Of a DNA stretch of 64,000 bases, positions 22,701-34,511 are shown piece after piece (positions within the stretch are counted from its first letter, which is position 1; every line of letters starts with the position of its first letter). Position numbers and translations under genes: made by a program. The notes under the pieces are model-generated. The model was not told where the DNA came from. It worked only from the letters and a program-made list of their open reading frames with translations, and made no database searches. The stretch covers positions 1 to 64,000 of the forward strand of contig JALMLS010000504.1 of the NCBI GenBank assembly GCA_038496445.1. Reading direction: 5' to 3'. This DNA comes from Trichosphaerium sp. ATCC 40318. Its lineage: Eukaryota > Discosea > Flabellinia > Trichosidae.

Positions 22701-23536
22701 GCTTATCATGGAGTTTATGGCAGGTATGACAATTTCGGTTTAATACTACATTTTTTCCTTCTCATTTCTTTTATAAAGGTGGTTCTCTCGATGTACTTCT
22801 ATATGACCCAGAAGCGCTTATACCGTTGGAAAATAAGGAAAAAATAATCACCGGGATTGCTAAAGGGCTACACCACCTTCATGAGGAAGGTATCATACAC
22901 AGGCAAGTACCAAGAAAAAATACTTGTGTTCAAATGTAACAAATTAACAGGGATCTGGCAACAAGAAACGTTCTGTTAGACAATAACCAACTACCGAAGA
23001 TAAGCGACTTTGGTATGTCTAGGCTTATAGGCGTTGATGTTGAAGCCTACGGCAAAACAAAGAGTTCAGTAGGACCAGTAAGGTACAAATTAGTAAAAAA
23101 GAGCTGTAAAGTTGTATCAAACTATTTCTATGACAGCTATGTTGCATTGCTCACGATGTTTTTAGATGGATGGCCCCAGAAAATATGGTTAAAAAATACT
23201 CAATAAAATCCGATGTATGGTCATTTGGCTGTGTTCTGGTACGCATAACTCCGGTTGGAAATCAAATCATTGAACTTTTTTTTTTTTCACTTCAGTCGCA
23301 CTAACTTGGTTGTTACTTTCTAGTACGAAATATTTCATGAGCTAGAGCCTTGGTCAGAAGAAGATGACTTGTTGGCTATAGCAATTAACATAAGAGATAA
23401 TGCAGCAACACCTAAATTGGATCCTCACTTAGTTCCAAGTGAATACCAAGAATTAATGAAAAGATGTTGGTCAAAGTCACCAGCAGACAGACCATCTATG
23501 TCAGATATTTGTGTAGAACTTACTTCAAAAGAGTAG
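19704..23536 (+). CDS. Transmembrane receptor tyrosine-like kinase 1
   Basis: Start at 19704 gives the signal peptide MTPCLRFGASYILLLYVVVI, joined in frame to a Cys-rich first ectodomain exon (DDSNCSSDCSERLINCS). The ectodomain runs to about 21820, with a Ser/Thr/Pro linker at 20995-21090 and a Met/Gly-rich part at 21300-21360. The TM helix is at about 21820-21900 (LIAIGAALGIIILIIVVVAI), then a juxtamembrane region. Kinase domain 22390-23530: [16 protein letters not shown] (P-loop), EVAIKF (Lys), HRDLATRNVLL (catalytic loop), ISDFGMSRL (DFG), WMAPENM (APE), SDVWSFGCVL, RPSMSD. HRDLATRN and PVRWMAPE are of tyrosine-kinase/TKL type. About a dozen short introns. The activation loop has one Tyr (EAYGKT). 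It probably autophosphorylates after ligand binding; the ligand is unknown. Paralogue at 55368-59466. Confidence 0.85.
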
Positions 23537-23914
23537 AGCTGAAAACTTTAACAAGTGCAATGTAAACTAAACTAATAAAAACGCCTTGATTATGTTTTAT
23601 TTTCCATCCCAAGCAGCATTGATTTGCTATTCGTGGAGCATAAAGGAGATCAACCATTGCGAACTAAAAATGCGATATAATGCTATTCTTAAAACAAGTT
23701 GAGGTATAGTACTCCGCTCCTTAATGTCACTGTATCAACAGAAAGGTAGTTCCTATTAGGAAACAATGCCCAACTCTTATTCATTGAATACCCCTTTTTT
23801 TTAACGTTAATAATTCGCATTTACTAAACAATAACTGCCAGCGATATATGCGATATATCACGTCTTATATACCATAATTATATAGCTACAACATCAATTA
23901 CACCTCGTATAATA
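23537..23914. other. Intergenic, no gene seen
   Basis: 378 nt between receptor kinase 1 and the LamG-like gene. AT-rich, no supported frame. It presumably holds the 3' end of one gene and the promoter of the next. Confidence 0.5.
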
Positions 23915-24747
23915 ATGTACCTACCTACTCTGCTCACAATATTGGCGCTATTCGTTCAATCAGCTCATTTACAAACACTTGTACATGAGTTTAACTTTAA
24001 CAACAATCTCAATGACGATGCAGGTAATGGGTATGTTAACAATATTCTTCAAACTGATATTAAGTATTTCCTAATCACGTGATAGCATTTTAACCATTGG
24101 CATACCCGAAAACTACACACAAGGGTGTCTCTTGCTACCTGGAGATGTTAACCCAAATTTAATATTAACCAATCCTGATGCTTCTATAATTAATGCTCCT
24201 TACGTTGTTGAAATGGAAGTTGATGTTGTTTTTCTCTTTGGAGGCTATGGAAGAATACTTGGATGGGATAAAACCGATGATGATGGCTTTTACTTTTTTG
24301 GACAAACGTTGGCATTCCTTCAAGGAGTTCCTGACCCTATTACTCCAGAAATCCAAAATAGCTCCTTTACAATCCTTTTCTCGTAAGTCTCATTGATTAA
24401 TTTTAAAACACGTGCTAATTACGTATTGCAGTTATGATCCTGTCACTAGAAATTGTACTTTTACGATAGCAGGTACTGATAGATACCGAGCATCTTTTAT
24501 AGAACAAGAGGGGCTTCCAACTATCAAAAATACAGTAAGGTTATTCTCAGATGACACCAATGAACAGTTTGAAGTATGTGTACATCGAATCGCCTTCTTT
24601 ACAGGCCCTCCTTCACCACCAACCCCGCCTCCAACGACGTCTCCGACAGTAGAACCCACCATAGGGCCTTCAAAAGCACCTACTTCTTCATCTTTTATCT
24701 CATTGCCTGGAATAGCTTTGATTGTAATGTTATTGTTGCTTGTTTGA
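23915..24747 (+). CDS. Secreted LamG/concanavalin-like protein with GPI-type tail (242 aa)
   Basis: Three exons (23915-24030, 24086-24382, 24432-24747) join exactly to 243 codons. Signal peptide MYLPTLLTILALFVQSAHLQ. The mature start VHEFNFNNNLNDDAGNG has the Phe-x-Phe..Asn-x-Leu-Asn-Asp-x-x-Gly pattern that opens LamG-like jelly-roll domains. Then come VEMEVDVVFLFGGYGRILGW and NTVRLFSDDTNEQFEVCVHR, which fit later strands. A Pro/Thr stalk (PPSPPTPPPTTSPTVEPTIG) and a hydrophobic end (IALIVMLLLLV) suggest GPI anchoring. Likely a surface carbohydrate- or protein-binding module. Intron 1 ends in a TCACGTGATAG acceptor segment. Domain assignment is by pattern only. Confidence 0.7.
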
Positions 24748-24961
24748 TTGATAAAAGATACTGTAAATACATTAAACGGTTAACATGCTTCAGAATAACC
24801 AAAAATATCCAAGCAAAAATTCCCATAGCCATTGTGTAGTGTACATAATGAGTTTAACAGAAAGACCTTTAAACAAAAATGACCTGCGTTCCATCACTTA
24901 ACAATTAATTATCAATCAAAAGCTAAGTCACTAAAAAATTCACTCACAATACCACACGAAC

Positions 24962-26555
24962 ATGAACACACCAGCAACGAATTTTGCAGGCGTTTCAGTT
25001 GAGCAAGCCATCATGTACTACGCTAAGAACTACGCAAACGAGTTTGGCGCAATAGTTGCAAAACAACCTAAAGCGTTCATTGATCAAATTGACAGTATCT
25101 TGTATGTTGCCAACACAAGGCTTGTACAAGAACTAGACCGTCATCTCTTCAAAAACATGGAAACTGATGGTAGCGCAACCAAACAGCATGTAGTACGCTC
25201 TACAGCTCTGGCAGTGCCGAAAACGCCAGCAAAGAAGCGCAATGGACAGCAAGAGGTCTTATTAGGGCCAAAACACAAACGAACAAGACTGTACGATTTT
25301 TAAATTGAAATTCAATCATGCTAATAATGAACATAGAAATCAATCAAGGCCTCTCAAAGTGAAACTCATCAATTTTCCTCCAGAAATTCTATCCACTATC
25401 TTGAATCATACAGAAGCTAAATCAAGATTCGCTGTTGCTCAATCTTGCCATTTGATGGCTGATATCATCCATTATGTTGTTGGATATAAAAAGGTGTTTA
25501 TTTATGATATTCCGGATATTCTAAAGATCAGACAGTATAACGGTATCATGAATAATTCTGTTATTGTTATGAATATTCAAAACAATACTTTGTTTTCTTT
25601 GTTATCTGGATGTCGATACCTTGATACTTCAACGAAAAGAAATCCAAAATTAAAGTATGGTAAAAACGGAGTTATCACTGATGATGATCTAAAGGCACTT
25701 GCGGGAGTACATTCTATTTGTCTTTATCGTTCTAAAAATATTACGGATGATGGTATCAAGGCACTAAGAGGTGTACATACTATTGATCTTACTTCCACAA
25801 TGGTGACAGATGAAGGAATCAAAGCACTTGCTGGAGTCCATACTATTGACCTTTTGAATTGTAAATACGTTACAGATGAAGGTGTCAAGTCATTGAAAGG
25901 TGTTCATACCATTAAGCTCACTTCTACTTCAGTAACAGATGAAGGTATCAAAGCATTGAAGGGCGTACATACAATATATCTTCCCCACACAAGAGTGACA
26001 AATGACGCTGTTAAAGCCTTGGCAGGTGTACACACCATAGATCTATCATACACTTCAGTGACTGATGAAGGCATCAAAGCATTAAGAGGCGCTCACACAG
26101 TATACCTTCAAAACACAAATGTAACAGATGAAGGTATCAAAGAGCTAGCAGGAGTTCACATTATCAATGTTGGTGGCACTAAAGTGTCAGATGAAGGAAT
26201 CAAAGCACTTGCAGGTGTTCATACAATTGACCTAGCTCGTACTGGAGTGTCTGATGATGGTATCACTGCACTTGCAGGAGTGCACGCTATCAATCTTGAG
26301 CGTACTTCTGTGACGGATAGAGGTATCAGAACATTAACAGGTGTTCACACACTCGGCATTAGAAGCGGCTGCAGCCGACTCTCAGATGATGCCATTCTAT
26401 CATTAGAAAGCCTTAGTTTTGTTCAAACGGACAGAACCCAAAAGAGAATGACTAGATATAGTGGGATTACAGACAAGCCTGTCGTTGTAGAGTACCGGGG
26501 TTCATTCATATACAATGCCCTGGGACTAAGTAACAAAGGTATACCATACCTCTAG
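24962..26555 (+). CDS. F-box/leucine-rich-repeat protein 1 (515 aa)
   Basis: Two exons (24962-25290 and 25337-26555), 46-nt GT..AG intron with a CTAAT branch-like site, joined in frame to 516 codons. The N-terminal about 60 residues (GVSVEQAIMYYAKNYA ... LVQELDRHLF) are shared with the paralogue at 47547. The linker is basic (KRNGQQEVLLGPKHKRTR). The F-box is at about residues 130-165 (LINFPPEILSTILNHTEAKS). From about residue 230 on there are about ten LRRs of 22-23 residues with consensus VTDEGIKALAGVHTIDL, the AMN1/FBXL type. Such proteins recruit substrates to SCF ubiquitin ligases. The intron position and phase are the same in both paralogues. Confidence 0.85.
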
Positions 26556-26947
26556 TATTACTGAACGTGACTGTATTTGGCACATCGATAAAAAAAAGTC
26601 AAATAAAAATCACTTTGTGAACATTGAGTTCAAACTACCTTGCTATACTGTTGCTTCCTTATTTTCACGGAGACTGCTGTATGTGGGAAAACCGAAATTA
26701 GGTTTCTTTTAATCGCTAATTTTAAGTTGAAATTGCTTAATGCTTGATTTCACGGTTTTTTTATTGACAACCTGTTGGGTGTACAGTCGTTTACACTTAA
26801 ACAAATTCAAGTAAATACCCCACGTAAGTGTGATACAGAACAAGACTTTTTTTTTAGTGCCACAGAGAAAGTACATAGCGCTGTATGGCATATAGAGAAC
26901 GACCAATGATGTAAGGAACACGAAATATCCTAATAATTTTAGGTTAG
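26556..26947. other. Intergenic, no gene seen
   Basis: Short spacer between the convergent F-box/LRR gene and the F-box/SPRY gene. No supported frame. Confidence 0.45.
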
Positions 26948-29594
26948 TTAATCTTTCCTAACACTAGGTGTAGCTGCGGGTGTAGATGTACTTGCAATAC
27001 CAGAGCTAGTCTTTCAGCTGAACAAAGAAAAAGATACGCACGTGGTTGATAGAAAAATGACAGGATAGAATATAAATTGCATCGTGTTAAATAACGTGAT
27101 TGCTGTAGTCTTTTCACTCTTCATAATATCGTCAAGTTGGTCCTGGCAGAGTCTAAAGAGTACGTTATATTAGATAAACAATGATAAGAAGTATGAATCC
27201 AGGAATACAGCAATAAGTATGAGTGAGGTTTTGTACTTTTTGGCTATTTGGTGCAACTCTTGATCACTCTTGTTTTCATCCAAACAATTCTAGTAGCAAG
27301 TAATCAATGACATGTTATGTTGAAGTGCAAGTGTACTAATTCATAAATGATAAAGTTAACAAATGAATGCTGAGTAGGTATCTCCGGACTCTCCAGTGCT
27401 GACATGAACATGACCAACCTATAAAAAATGGAAGTTTGCAAGAAAGAAAAAAACAAAAAAAAAGTTGTCGTGGTTGTACACTTTTTTTTTGTATTCTCGT
27501 AATGTTTCTTCCAAGTAAACTATGATTCTTTCAATCTTTACACTTTCAGGATCGCCTATTGGTATACGTCAGTCCAACATGATAACTTAGTATTGTACCT
27601 GGAGAACAAACATCTCCTTCAAGGAGGTAGGGTTCAACAAATGGTGTTAACTCATTAGGCCACGTGGACCCAGGTTCTAACAGCATCGTAAGACACCTTT
27701 CAAAACGTGCTGCTGCCTGGGAGCGTATATTTGGCTTTTCACCCGTATACCAATTACAAAACCTTTCTTCCACAGTACGACTCCATATTGCAAGTGATAC
27801 TTCTGACACAACTTGTTCAATTTCCTGAAAAGAAAATATCAGACAAAAAAAGACAGAGAAAAAACAATAACCATACATCAAATGATGCTTGTTGTGCATT
27901 AAAATAAGGATACGCTACACTAAGGTTTTGTATAGTATAGGCCATCAATGGTTCGTTTGTTTGAGCAGATGAACCCAGCTGATCTACAATACTATAAGTT
28001 TAAAACATGAAAAAAAACCACGTGTATCTTTACCAAACTGATTCAGTAACCATTGGAAAACAGAGAACTCTTCATTTACGGTTTTCCAGTTTACCACCAT
28101 GTTATCGTACTAAAAGATTATTAGTGATTTATAAAACAAAGCATTGACGAAAGCTGTCAACACATTGTTAAGACTGATGTCAAATTTATGAACAACTTAG
28201 TGAACAGAAAACAATAAAGAAGTACCTTGGGTATTATTTGATTTGATTGTAGGTAGTTAAGCCCTATTGCAGATAAGAATGACTTAGTTTGAGGATGGGA
28301 ATTGTGTACGTTCACATTGCTTGCTAATGTATGCAGCAATATCAAAATCGAATGGTTCTTGTCCAAAGTTTACCCTACAGCGGGCATTCTTTGATTTCAT
28401 GCCTATTGTCGCAAACAAATTGCCATAAAATTGCTGTGAAACAAATGTAAGAAATACAACCAAATACTCAAGAAGTAACATGCCCGCCTTTTAAATCCTT
28501 TATGTGTATGAGCTTGCCATTCTTTGTAAAGAAAATCTTATTTGCTTGAAAATCAAATCCACATCCTATTGTATCATGAAGACCCATTTTTGTTTGAATA
28601 TGTACGTCCATCCATGTTCTGTAACAAAAGATATAAATAATTTTCATAAAAAAAAAACCAAACACTTTACCATCATAAATACCGCCATCATCTCTACATA
28701 CAAACAATTAGCTCGGATACTTCTAGTGATATAAACTATACTTACGCGTGGTATCCAAATGAATATCTCATCCACCCTGGTATTGCATAATTTACGGAAA
28801 AAGAACTAAAAGCAAGCCCAATGCCAATTTCACTGAATTTAAAAAGTTTGTGAAAGAAATTGACTTGCGAACAACAATTTACCCAGGATATTCTCCAGCA
28901 TTTATAACATAAACCTCGTAGTATCCGACTACTGGTTTTTTCCCAAAAGGGAGTGGTCTCATTGGCGTTGATGCTTGACAACTCTAGTACACCAAAAAGT
29001 AAAAATAGAACCAAGAATAAATCAATAGTAATTTTGCGTACCATAGCAGTACCATCACCAATGTACGTTATCTCGGTTTTGTCATTTGATACAGAAAGAA
29101 TTTTGTCATGTATAGCTACATGAAGTCACGTGATATAGCACAATAAAATCTAAAAATAGTTTTTTCTACTACTAACCTTCTTCTACGAGTGTCTGTGATG
29201 CCATGTATTCTTGTAGATTATATCGCTCTCTACACAGCTGTTTCCACGTTTTTTGTCTTGGAAGTTCTTTAATCCATTTGTAGCTATTGCAAATACCAGC
29301 CTAGGTATCTCATAAGGCCTGATATTGATAAAACAAGGTGTGTTTACCCAAAAAGATTCGGAAGAATAAACCTTTTCCCAACCTTTTGATACCAACGGAA
29401 GCGCAGCTGAGCAGTTAGCATATCATACGCGTAAACCAGTGCAACGTACCTGTGTCTTTGATTGGTATTAACGTAAATATCGCATGTGCTATCTAAAAAC
29501 AACAATATAAGGCTTGTTTTAGTGTAGATTGTTTCTAACTAACCTCAAGAGGCACTCTAGGATGAGATAAATCTGTGACTAGTGGTGAACTCAT
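26948..29594 (-). CDS. F-box/SPRY-domain protein
   Basis: Many tiny exons. Start at 29594: MSSPLVTDLSHPRVPLEIAH, then AIFTLIPIKDTAALPLVSKG, WEKVYSSESFW, AGICNSYKWIKELPRQKTW and KQLCRERYNL. This is a clear F-box with the usual downstream W..LC..RY. The SPRY domain spans about 28950-28290: KKPVVGYYEVYVINAGEYPG, EIGIGLAFSSF, PGWMRYSFGYH, GLHDTIGCGFDFQANKIFFT, GNLFATIGMKSKNARCRVNF, GQEPFDFDI, of RanBP9/SSH4 type. The C-terminal exons include EIEQVVSEVSLAIWSRTVEE and PGSTWPNELTPFVEPYLLEG. A stop at 27546 is reached if the last exon reads through. A GT donor at 27567 instead splices in frame to SALESPEIPTQHSF, CLDENKSDQELHQIAKK and LCQDQLDDIMKSEKTTA, ending near 26950-27060. Probable SCF substrate adaptor. 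Confidence 0.75.
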
Positions 29595-29707
29595 CGTAAA
29601 CACAAAATTATGTGATTTTCTGAATTGCTAGATCTCGCATGAAGTTGTTTAAGTACCCTTAAGTCACCGATTGTGGATTTTGATCATAGTAACCATATAG
29701 CGCAAAG

Positions 29708-31810
29708 ATGCTACCTCAACTACTAGTAATGGTGTTATCTGTTTTAACGTACAACTATATCGTTGCGCCTAGAGAGTACGATTATTTTAACTGTCTTTTG
29801 TTGTAACAATGTTTTAGTGGGTTTGATGGCATTGAACGAGAGGTTGAAACGATTTTAAACGGTTTATTAAAACATATAAGGTTCCAACGCCGCCAGAGCT
29901 CGTAGGGCCTTACGCTGTAAATACAGAGCTACAAAACGTAGAAATGGTAATAAACAACAAGTGGCACGGTGTAGAAGATGTGGCGTGTAAAGACGGTACG
30001 ACAGTGACAAGTGAACGAAATGAAACGTCAACAAACAACATCTGATTTAGAAAAATATAATAACGTCTCCCAACGCTTAAACAAGCGATAAATGACGTTA
30101 TAAGGCGTTTTTTAGCTCTTTTTGATATTAAAATGATAGATTAACTTAAACTAGGTTATTTGTACGCTTCTGCGTACCAAAACAATACCATATTACGTGT
30201 TGACTTGAAAACAGGCGAATTGAGTAAAGTTATAACTTATCCGGGGAAACCACTTGGTATTTTTTACTCCCTCTCGCTTTTTTCTGACTCTCTTCAGGTA
30301 TAGCGTTTGACAATAATGGTGATATGATCATTGCAGATGCTGAGTTAGGTACGCATTTTTTTTATTACTCTTCTATGCGCCACAACAGTACAACCAAGCT
30401 ACAGTTGAAATTGTTATTTTATCACGTGGGGTTTTTTTTTTTTCAGTGTTTGAGTAGTACCTACTGAACGAAGTAACTCTTCACCTTTATTCTTGTTGAG
30501 AAAATGTTCTTTCAGAGTTCGCTACCATCTTGAAGCGTCATATAGGCGTGGCTTGGTTGAAAAAAAGCAACATTCTTGGTTCGCAGCTTTAACTTTTTTT
30601 GTTCAGGTGTTATCAAACTTGATATGGAAACGAATATGATTACTTTACTCTTTTCTGAAGCCAATGGTACTCCTTTTGCTTTCACAGACTACGCTGTTGC
30701 TGCTAAGGATGGCATGATTTATGTTACTGGTTAGTTCAACACTATGCTTTGTTACTAAAAAAAGCAATGTAGATGCAAGCACAAAGTTCAACAGCGAGGA
30801 GTCTGCACTGTACGATAATTTTGGTTTTGTATTGTTTTATCTCATACCATCCGTAAAAGGGTTCTCTTGGAAGGTCAAGAAGCCGGCAGACTTGTATCTT
30901 ATGATCCAAAAACAAAAGAGTACGAAAAATATAAGAAAAAAAAAAAGAACAAGACAAGTGACCCTATTACAGAACCAAAGTACTTGCAGATGATTTATTT
31001 TTTCCAAATGGAATAGCATTGAGTGAAGAAGAGGATTTCTTATATTTAAGTCATTTGGGATATCGTAGCATTATAAAATTCTACATCAAAGGTGAATGCA
31101 AAAAGAAGAAAAAACTCAGAATAACTTAAACATGACTACTCACTTAATAAAACTAGGACCAAAGGCAGGTACTCGCGAACCATTTGCAGAAAATTTACCA
31201 GGGTATCCTGATAATATACATCGCTCTGGAAGAGGTACTTGCACTTTTGTCAACGAGAACTTTCTTTTTTTTTTTTTGCTCTTTTTTATTATCTTTATCT
31301 TAAAAGTTTTTATTTTTAGGTACTCTGTGGGTTGGTATTTCTAATCCAGTATCATCTGCTGAAGCTTTATATCCTTATGTCATATTCAAAACAATGGCCG
31401 CCAATCTCATTAAGCTTGGTCTTAATATGCACGTGCTTTCGAAACAATTGATAAAAAAATTCATAGAATTGCCGAGCTCATTTTTTGTTTGTTAGTATTC
31501 GTAAAGAGGCCATAGTAGCTGAAATAGACGAAAAGACAGGAAAAGTAATTCGCATGCTATGGGACCAAACAGGTACAATGAAAATTTTTACAATTGTGCT
31601 CTTTTAGGAGCTGATCAACGTAAACTTTTTTTTGTTGATAATTGTATTTTAGGTTCGAAGATTTATGCAACATCAACTGCCTATGAGCATGAAGGATATC
31701 TATATGTTGGATCTTTCAAGGGTATGTATTTTACTTAGTTTAATAACATATTAGTGTGATCATTAATAATTGTGAGCATAGGACCAGGATTAGTAAAGTA
31801 CAAGTTGTAA
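29708..31810 (+). CDS. Strictosidine-synthase/APMAP-like six-bladed propeller protein
   Basis: Start at 29708 ([20 protein letters not shown], signal anchor), then exons [35 protein letters not shown] (ending in WHGVEDVAC), [181 protein letters not shown] and LPGYPDNI are the hallmark motifs of the family. Plant and animal members sit in the ER lumen or membrane; most lack strictosidine synthase activity and act as esterases or lactonases. The intron 31429-31495 needs a GC donor (GCACGTG) to keep frame (LGLN then IIRKEAIVA). Confidence 0.85.
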
Positions 31811-32273
31811 CTCTTTGATTTTTTGAATTACAAAAACAAGTCAACATAACGTTAAGTTTTGGCTTCATGAATAAATAGCAGACATAAAAATGTTTTTCCT
31901 AGACAAGAGCCCCTGTTTATCTTTACAGAAACTCCACAATTCAGACCATTTGAGTTTTATAGTAATACATACAATGTAATCAACTAAAAAGCAGGAAATC
32001 TAGAGAATATAGATCTTGATTAATTCCACGTATTAGCTGATTGTAAGGCAGTACGCCGTAGAGAAAATTTGTATTTACCATTGTCACTTTAGCTTTTCTT
32101 TACAATCTCTTTATTTCGCTTACAATCTAGACATAGTCTATTTTCGAGAAACTTGATTGCACGTGACAACCTTATTTATTGATAGGGGTTGATAGAAACG
32201 ATTTTAGCTACTGATTGATTGGTAGCAAGGGTTTTGGTTGTTGTTTTTTTTGCGACTGGTTTCAGATCGTTCG
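31811..32273. other. Intergenic, no gene seen
   Basis: Spacer between two convergent genes. A CACGTG at 32160. No supported frame. Confidence 0.5.
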
Positions 32274-33368
32274 TCAACAAAATAGTGCACTATTCCAGAA
32301 TCCAAAAGGAAAATCGCCATAATCCTTCCATACATGTGCTGATGGATGCTCGAATTGCAAGAGAACCAAATCTTTGCATTTAGTTTTATGCGGTATAGAA
32401 GGTAATATTAAACCTGGTACACCATCTCTTGTTGTATTTTGAAAAGTACCTTGAAACTGTACTTTCTTTTTCACCAAATCATCAATTCTTCTCTGAGTCT
32501 CGTTGTAAGTTTCAGCAACATAAGTACTTTTAAAAATCACGTGTGGCCCATTAAATACACATGTACCCATCGTTAATGACTTATAGTAGCTATTACTTGA
32601 CAAAGAATAACCTGAATCACGGCGTTTTATAAGAGTGAAAACGAATGACAAGATACCATCTTTGGGTTCGTTGAACAACTTAAGAATCCATAGATGTGTG
32701 AAGCCGCTGTGATTTGAGGTAGGCTTACTATAATCTTTCTTATATGTTCCTATACGTTTAACACAAGGATCTAAGTACTCACCAATGTACCTTACAATCT
32801 CAAAGGGAAGACATGAAAAAATTTCACTGTGTTTCCAAACAAGAATCAACATAATCCTGTCTTTCTTGTATAACTCTCCTGACGGATCTGGGTGGTACAT
32901 AGTACGTGTGAGTGCTTTCCAAGATGAGTTCTCTGATAGTTTTCTGGGTATTGAGTTCCTTTGAAGCGATGTAAACAATGTATTGTGATGAAGAACAAGT
33001 TCATTCAAGTCTTCAAGTTGAGATGATGTTATGTTCAGTTTAAGGCTATTAATCAAGCTTGTAGGTGTTATACTTTCATCTAGAGAATATACATCACCCG
33101 CAACAGGTAGTTTGACCAGCTTTAAGCAATTTCTATCGTGTTCGTTGTTACAATAGAAAATAAGACCATATTTTGCTCCTCCGTATTGTGTGATGAACGT
33201 TGAGAGTCGGTTGAACGGACTTGAGTCTGATAACGCGATAGCCAGGCGAATATAGTTTAGCAGGGTAACATTACATCCTAGCCCTCCCAGTCTCTTTGAA
33301 ATCTCCAAAAACTGCCGTCTTGTACTTTTATTGGCTTCCATACGTAACCTTGAAGATATACTTTCCAC
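32274..33368 (-). CDS. Unrecognised 364-aa protein, F-box-like segment
   Basis: Intact single-exon frame. The start at 33368 is the first ATG (MESISSRLRMEANKSTRRQF). I do not recognise the family as a whole. A segment about two-thirds along (EIFSCLPFEIVRYIGEYLDP) resembles the helix pair at the start of F-box or F-box-like regions (LP-x-E-I...I..YL). The rest is a mixed alpha/beta sequence without a signal peptide or membrane span, so it is probably cytosolic. A CACGTG lies 22 nt upstream of the start (33391), and another is inside the gene at 32538. It lies next to the tRNA-Gly repeat complex. Confidence 0.6.
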   Translation of the reverse strand: MESISSRLRMEANKSTRRQFLEISKRLGGLGCNVTLLNYIRLAIALSDSSPFNRLSTFITQYGGAKYGLIFYCNNEHDRNCLKLVKLPVAGDVYSLDESITPTSLINSLKLNITSSQLEDLNELVLHHNTLFTSLQRNSIPRKLSENSSWKALTRTMYHPDPSGELYKKDRIMLILVWKHSEIFSCLPFEIVRYIGEYLDPCVKRIGTYKKDYSKPTSNHSGFTHLWILKLFNEPKDGILSFVFTLIKRRDSGYSLSSNSYYKSLTMGTCVFNGPHVIFKSTYVAETYNETQRRIDDLVKKKVQFQGTFQNTTRDGVPGLILPSIPHKTKCKDLVLLQFEHPSAHVWKDYGDFPFGFWNSALFC

Positions 33369-33496
33369 TGACTTATGAGTATTGCAAAATCACGTGTTGG
33401 TAAACGAAGCGAAGGATTTTGTTAGGGTAGCGGGAAATGTGAAATGGAATGTGCTAGCGTAAGACAACCATAACGTCCAAAAGCAAAAGATTATTT

Positions 33497-33566
33497 GCAT
33501 CATCCGGGAATCGAACCCGGAACACAACCTTGGAAGGGTAGTATGATACCTTTACACCAATGATGC
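33497..33566 (-). tRNA. tRNA-Gly (anticodon TCC)
   Basis: On the minus strand the acceptor 5' strand GCATCAT pairs with ATGATGC at the 3' end. The D arm region is TGGTGTAAAGGTATCA, the anticodon loop is CTTCCAA (anticodon TCC), and the T arm is CCGGGTTCGATTCCCGG. About 70 nt, no intron, no encoded CCA, all typical of eukaryotic tRNA-Gly. One U-U mismatch appears in the anticodon stem. Internal A and B boxes are intact, so Pol III transcription is likely. The 5' end runs straight into the tandem array. Confidence 0.92.
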
Positions 33567-34284
33567 ATGAGTTATATACCTTTTAACCAACACGAGCGGC
33601 ACCCGGTGAAATTTGATTTAACTAATCAATCTAGGTGATGCCGATGGATGTCATAAAAATATCATTTGCATTCACCTGGTTTTGATCTTGTGGTGTATTA
33701 CTGTCCACTCAACTCAATACATAATAACCTTTTATACAACACCTAATGATGCATTAGTTATATACCTTTTAACCAACACGAGCGGCACCCGGTGAAATTT
33801 GGTTTAACTAATCAATCTAAGTGATCCGATGGATGTCATAAAAATATTATTTGCATTCACCTGGTTTTGATCTTGTGGTGTATTACTGTTCACTCAACTC
33901 AAACATAATAACCTTTTAACCCAACACCAATGATGCATTGGATACATACCTTTTAACCAACACAAGCGGCAGCTGATGAAATTTGATTTAACTAATCAAT
34001 CTAAGTGATCCAATGGATGTCATAAAAATATTCACCCGGTTTTGATCTTGTGGTGTATTACTGTCCACTTAACTCAATACGTAATAACCTTTTAACCAAC
34101 ACAATGATGCATTGGATACATACCTTTAACCAACACGAGCGGCACCCGGTGAAATTTGATTTAACTAATCAATCTAAGTGATCCGATGGATATCATAAAA
34201 ATATTATTTGTATTCACCTGGTTTTGATCTTGTAGTGTATTACTGTTCACTCAACTCAAACATAATAACCTTTTAACCCAACAC
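33559..34284. repeat. Tandem array, four ~183-bp units
   Basis: Units begin at AATGATGCAT at 33559, 33745, 33929 and 34103, with a fifth truncated start at 34285 (spacings 186, 184, 174, 182). Each holds the same ordered blocks: CTTTTAACCAACACGAGCGG, CGGTGAAATTTGATTTAAC, GATGGATGTCATAAAAATA, TTGATCTTGTGGTGTATTAC. The first AATGATGC of unit 1 is the 5' end of the tRNA-Gly, so the array seems to have grown out from the tRNA boundary. No coding. Confidence 0.93.
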
Positions 34285-34387
34285 AATGATGCATTGGATG
34301 GTTACTCTTTATCTAGCTCCTTGTCTCTGTCACCAATTGTGTTGACTAATCAATCAAACACAGACGCACAGTAATATTTAGTGGATC
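34285..34387. repeat. 103-bp perfect inverted repeat, left arm
   Basis: Reading base by base, this is the exact reverse complement of 35077-35179. It begins with the truncated fifth array unit and ends at GTGGATC. The spacer of 689 bp carries two nested dispersed repeats. Confidence 0.93.
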
Positions 34388-34511
34388 AACATACAACCAC
34401 AAAGTATTCCAACCTACAACTTTTAGAAAGGTGGCTTGTACAGTTGTAATTGTCCAAAGATGGTAACACCCACCGTTTTACCCAACACAACACTAAGAGT
34501 TCACCTTTAAT

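Noticed and set aside
24962-26555. Giant-virus insertion carrying the LRR and YwqK genes
   Set aside because: These families occur in giant viruses, but the genes here have spliceosomal introns and the same base make-up as neighbours. No viral core gene is nearby.
33559-34284. CRISPR array
   Set aside because: Units of ~183 bp are repeated whole, with no short repeat plus unique spacers, in a eukaryotic setting.
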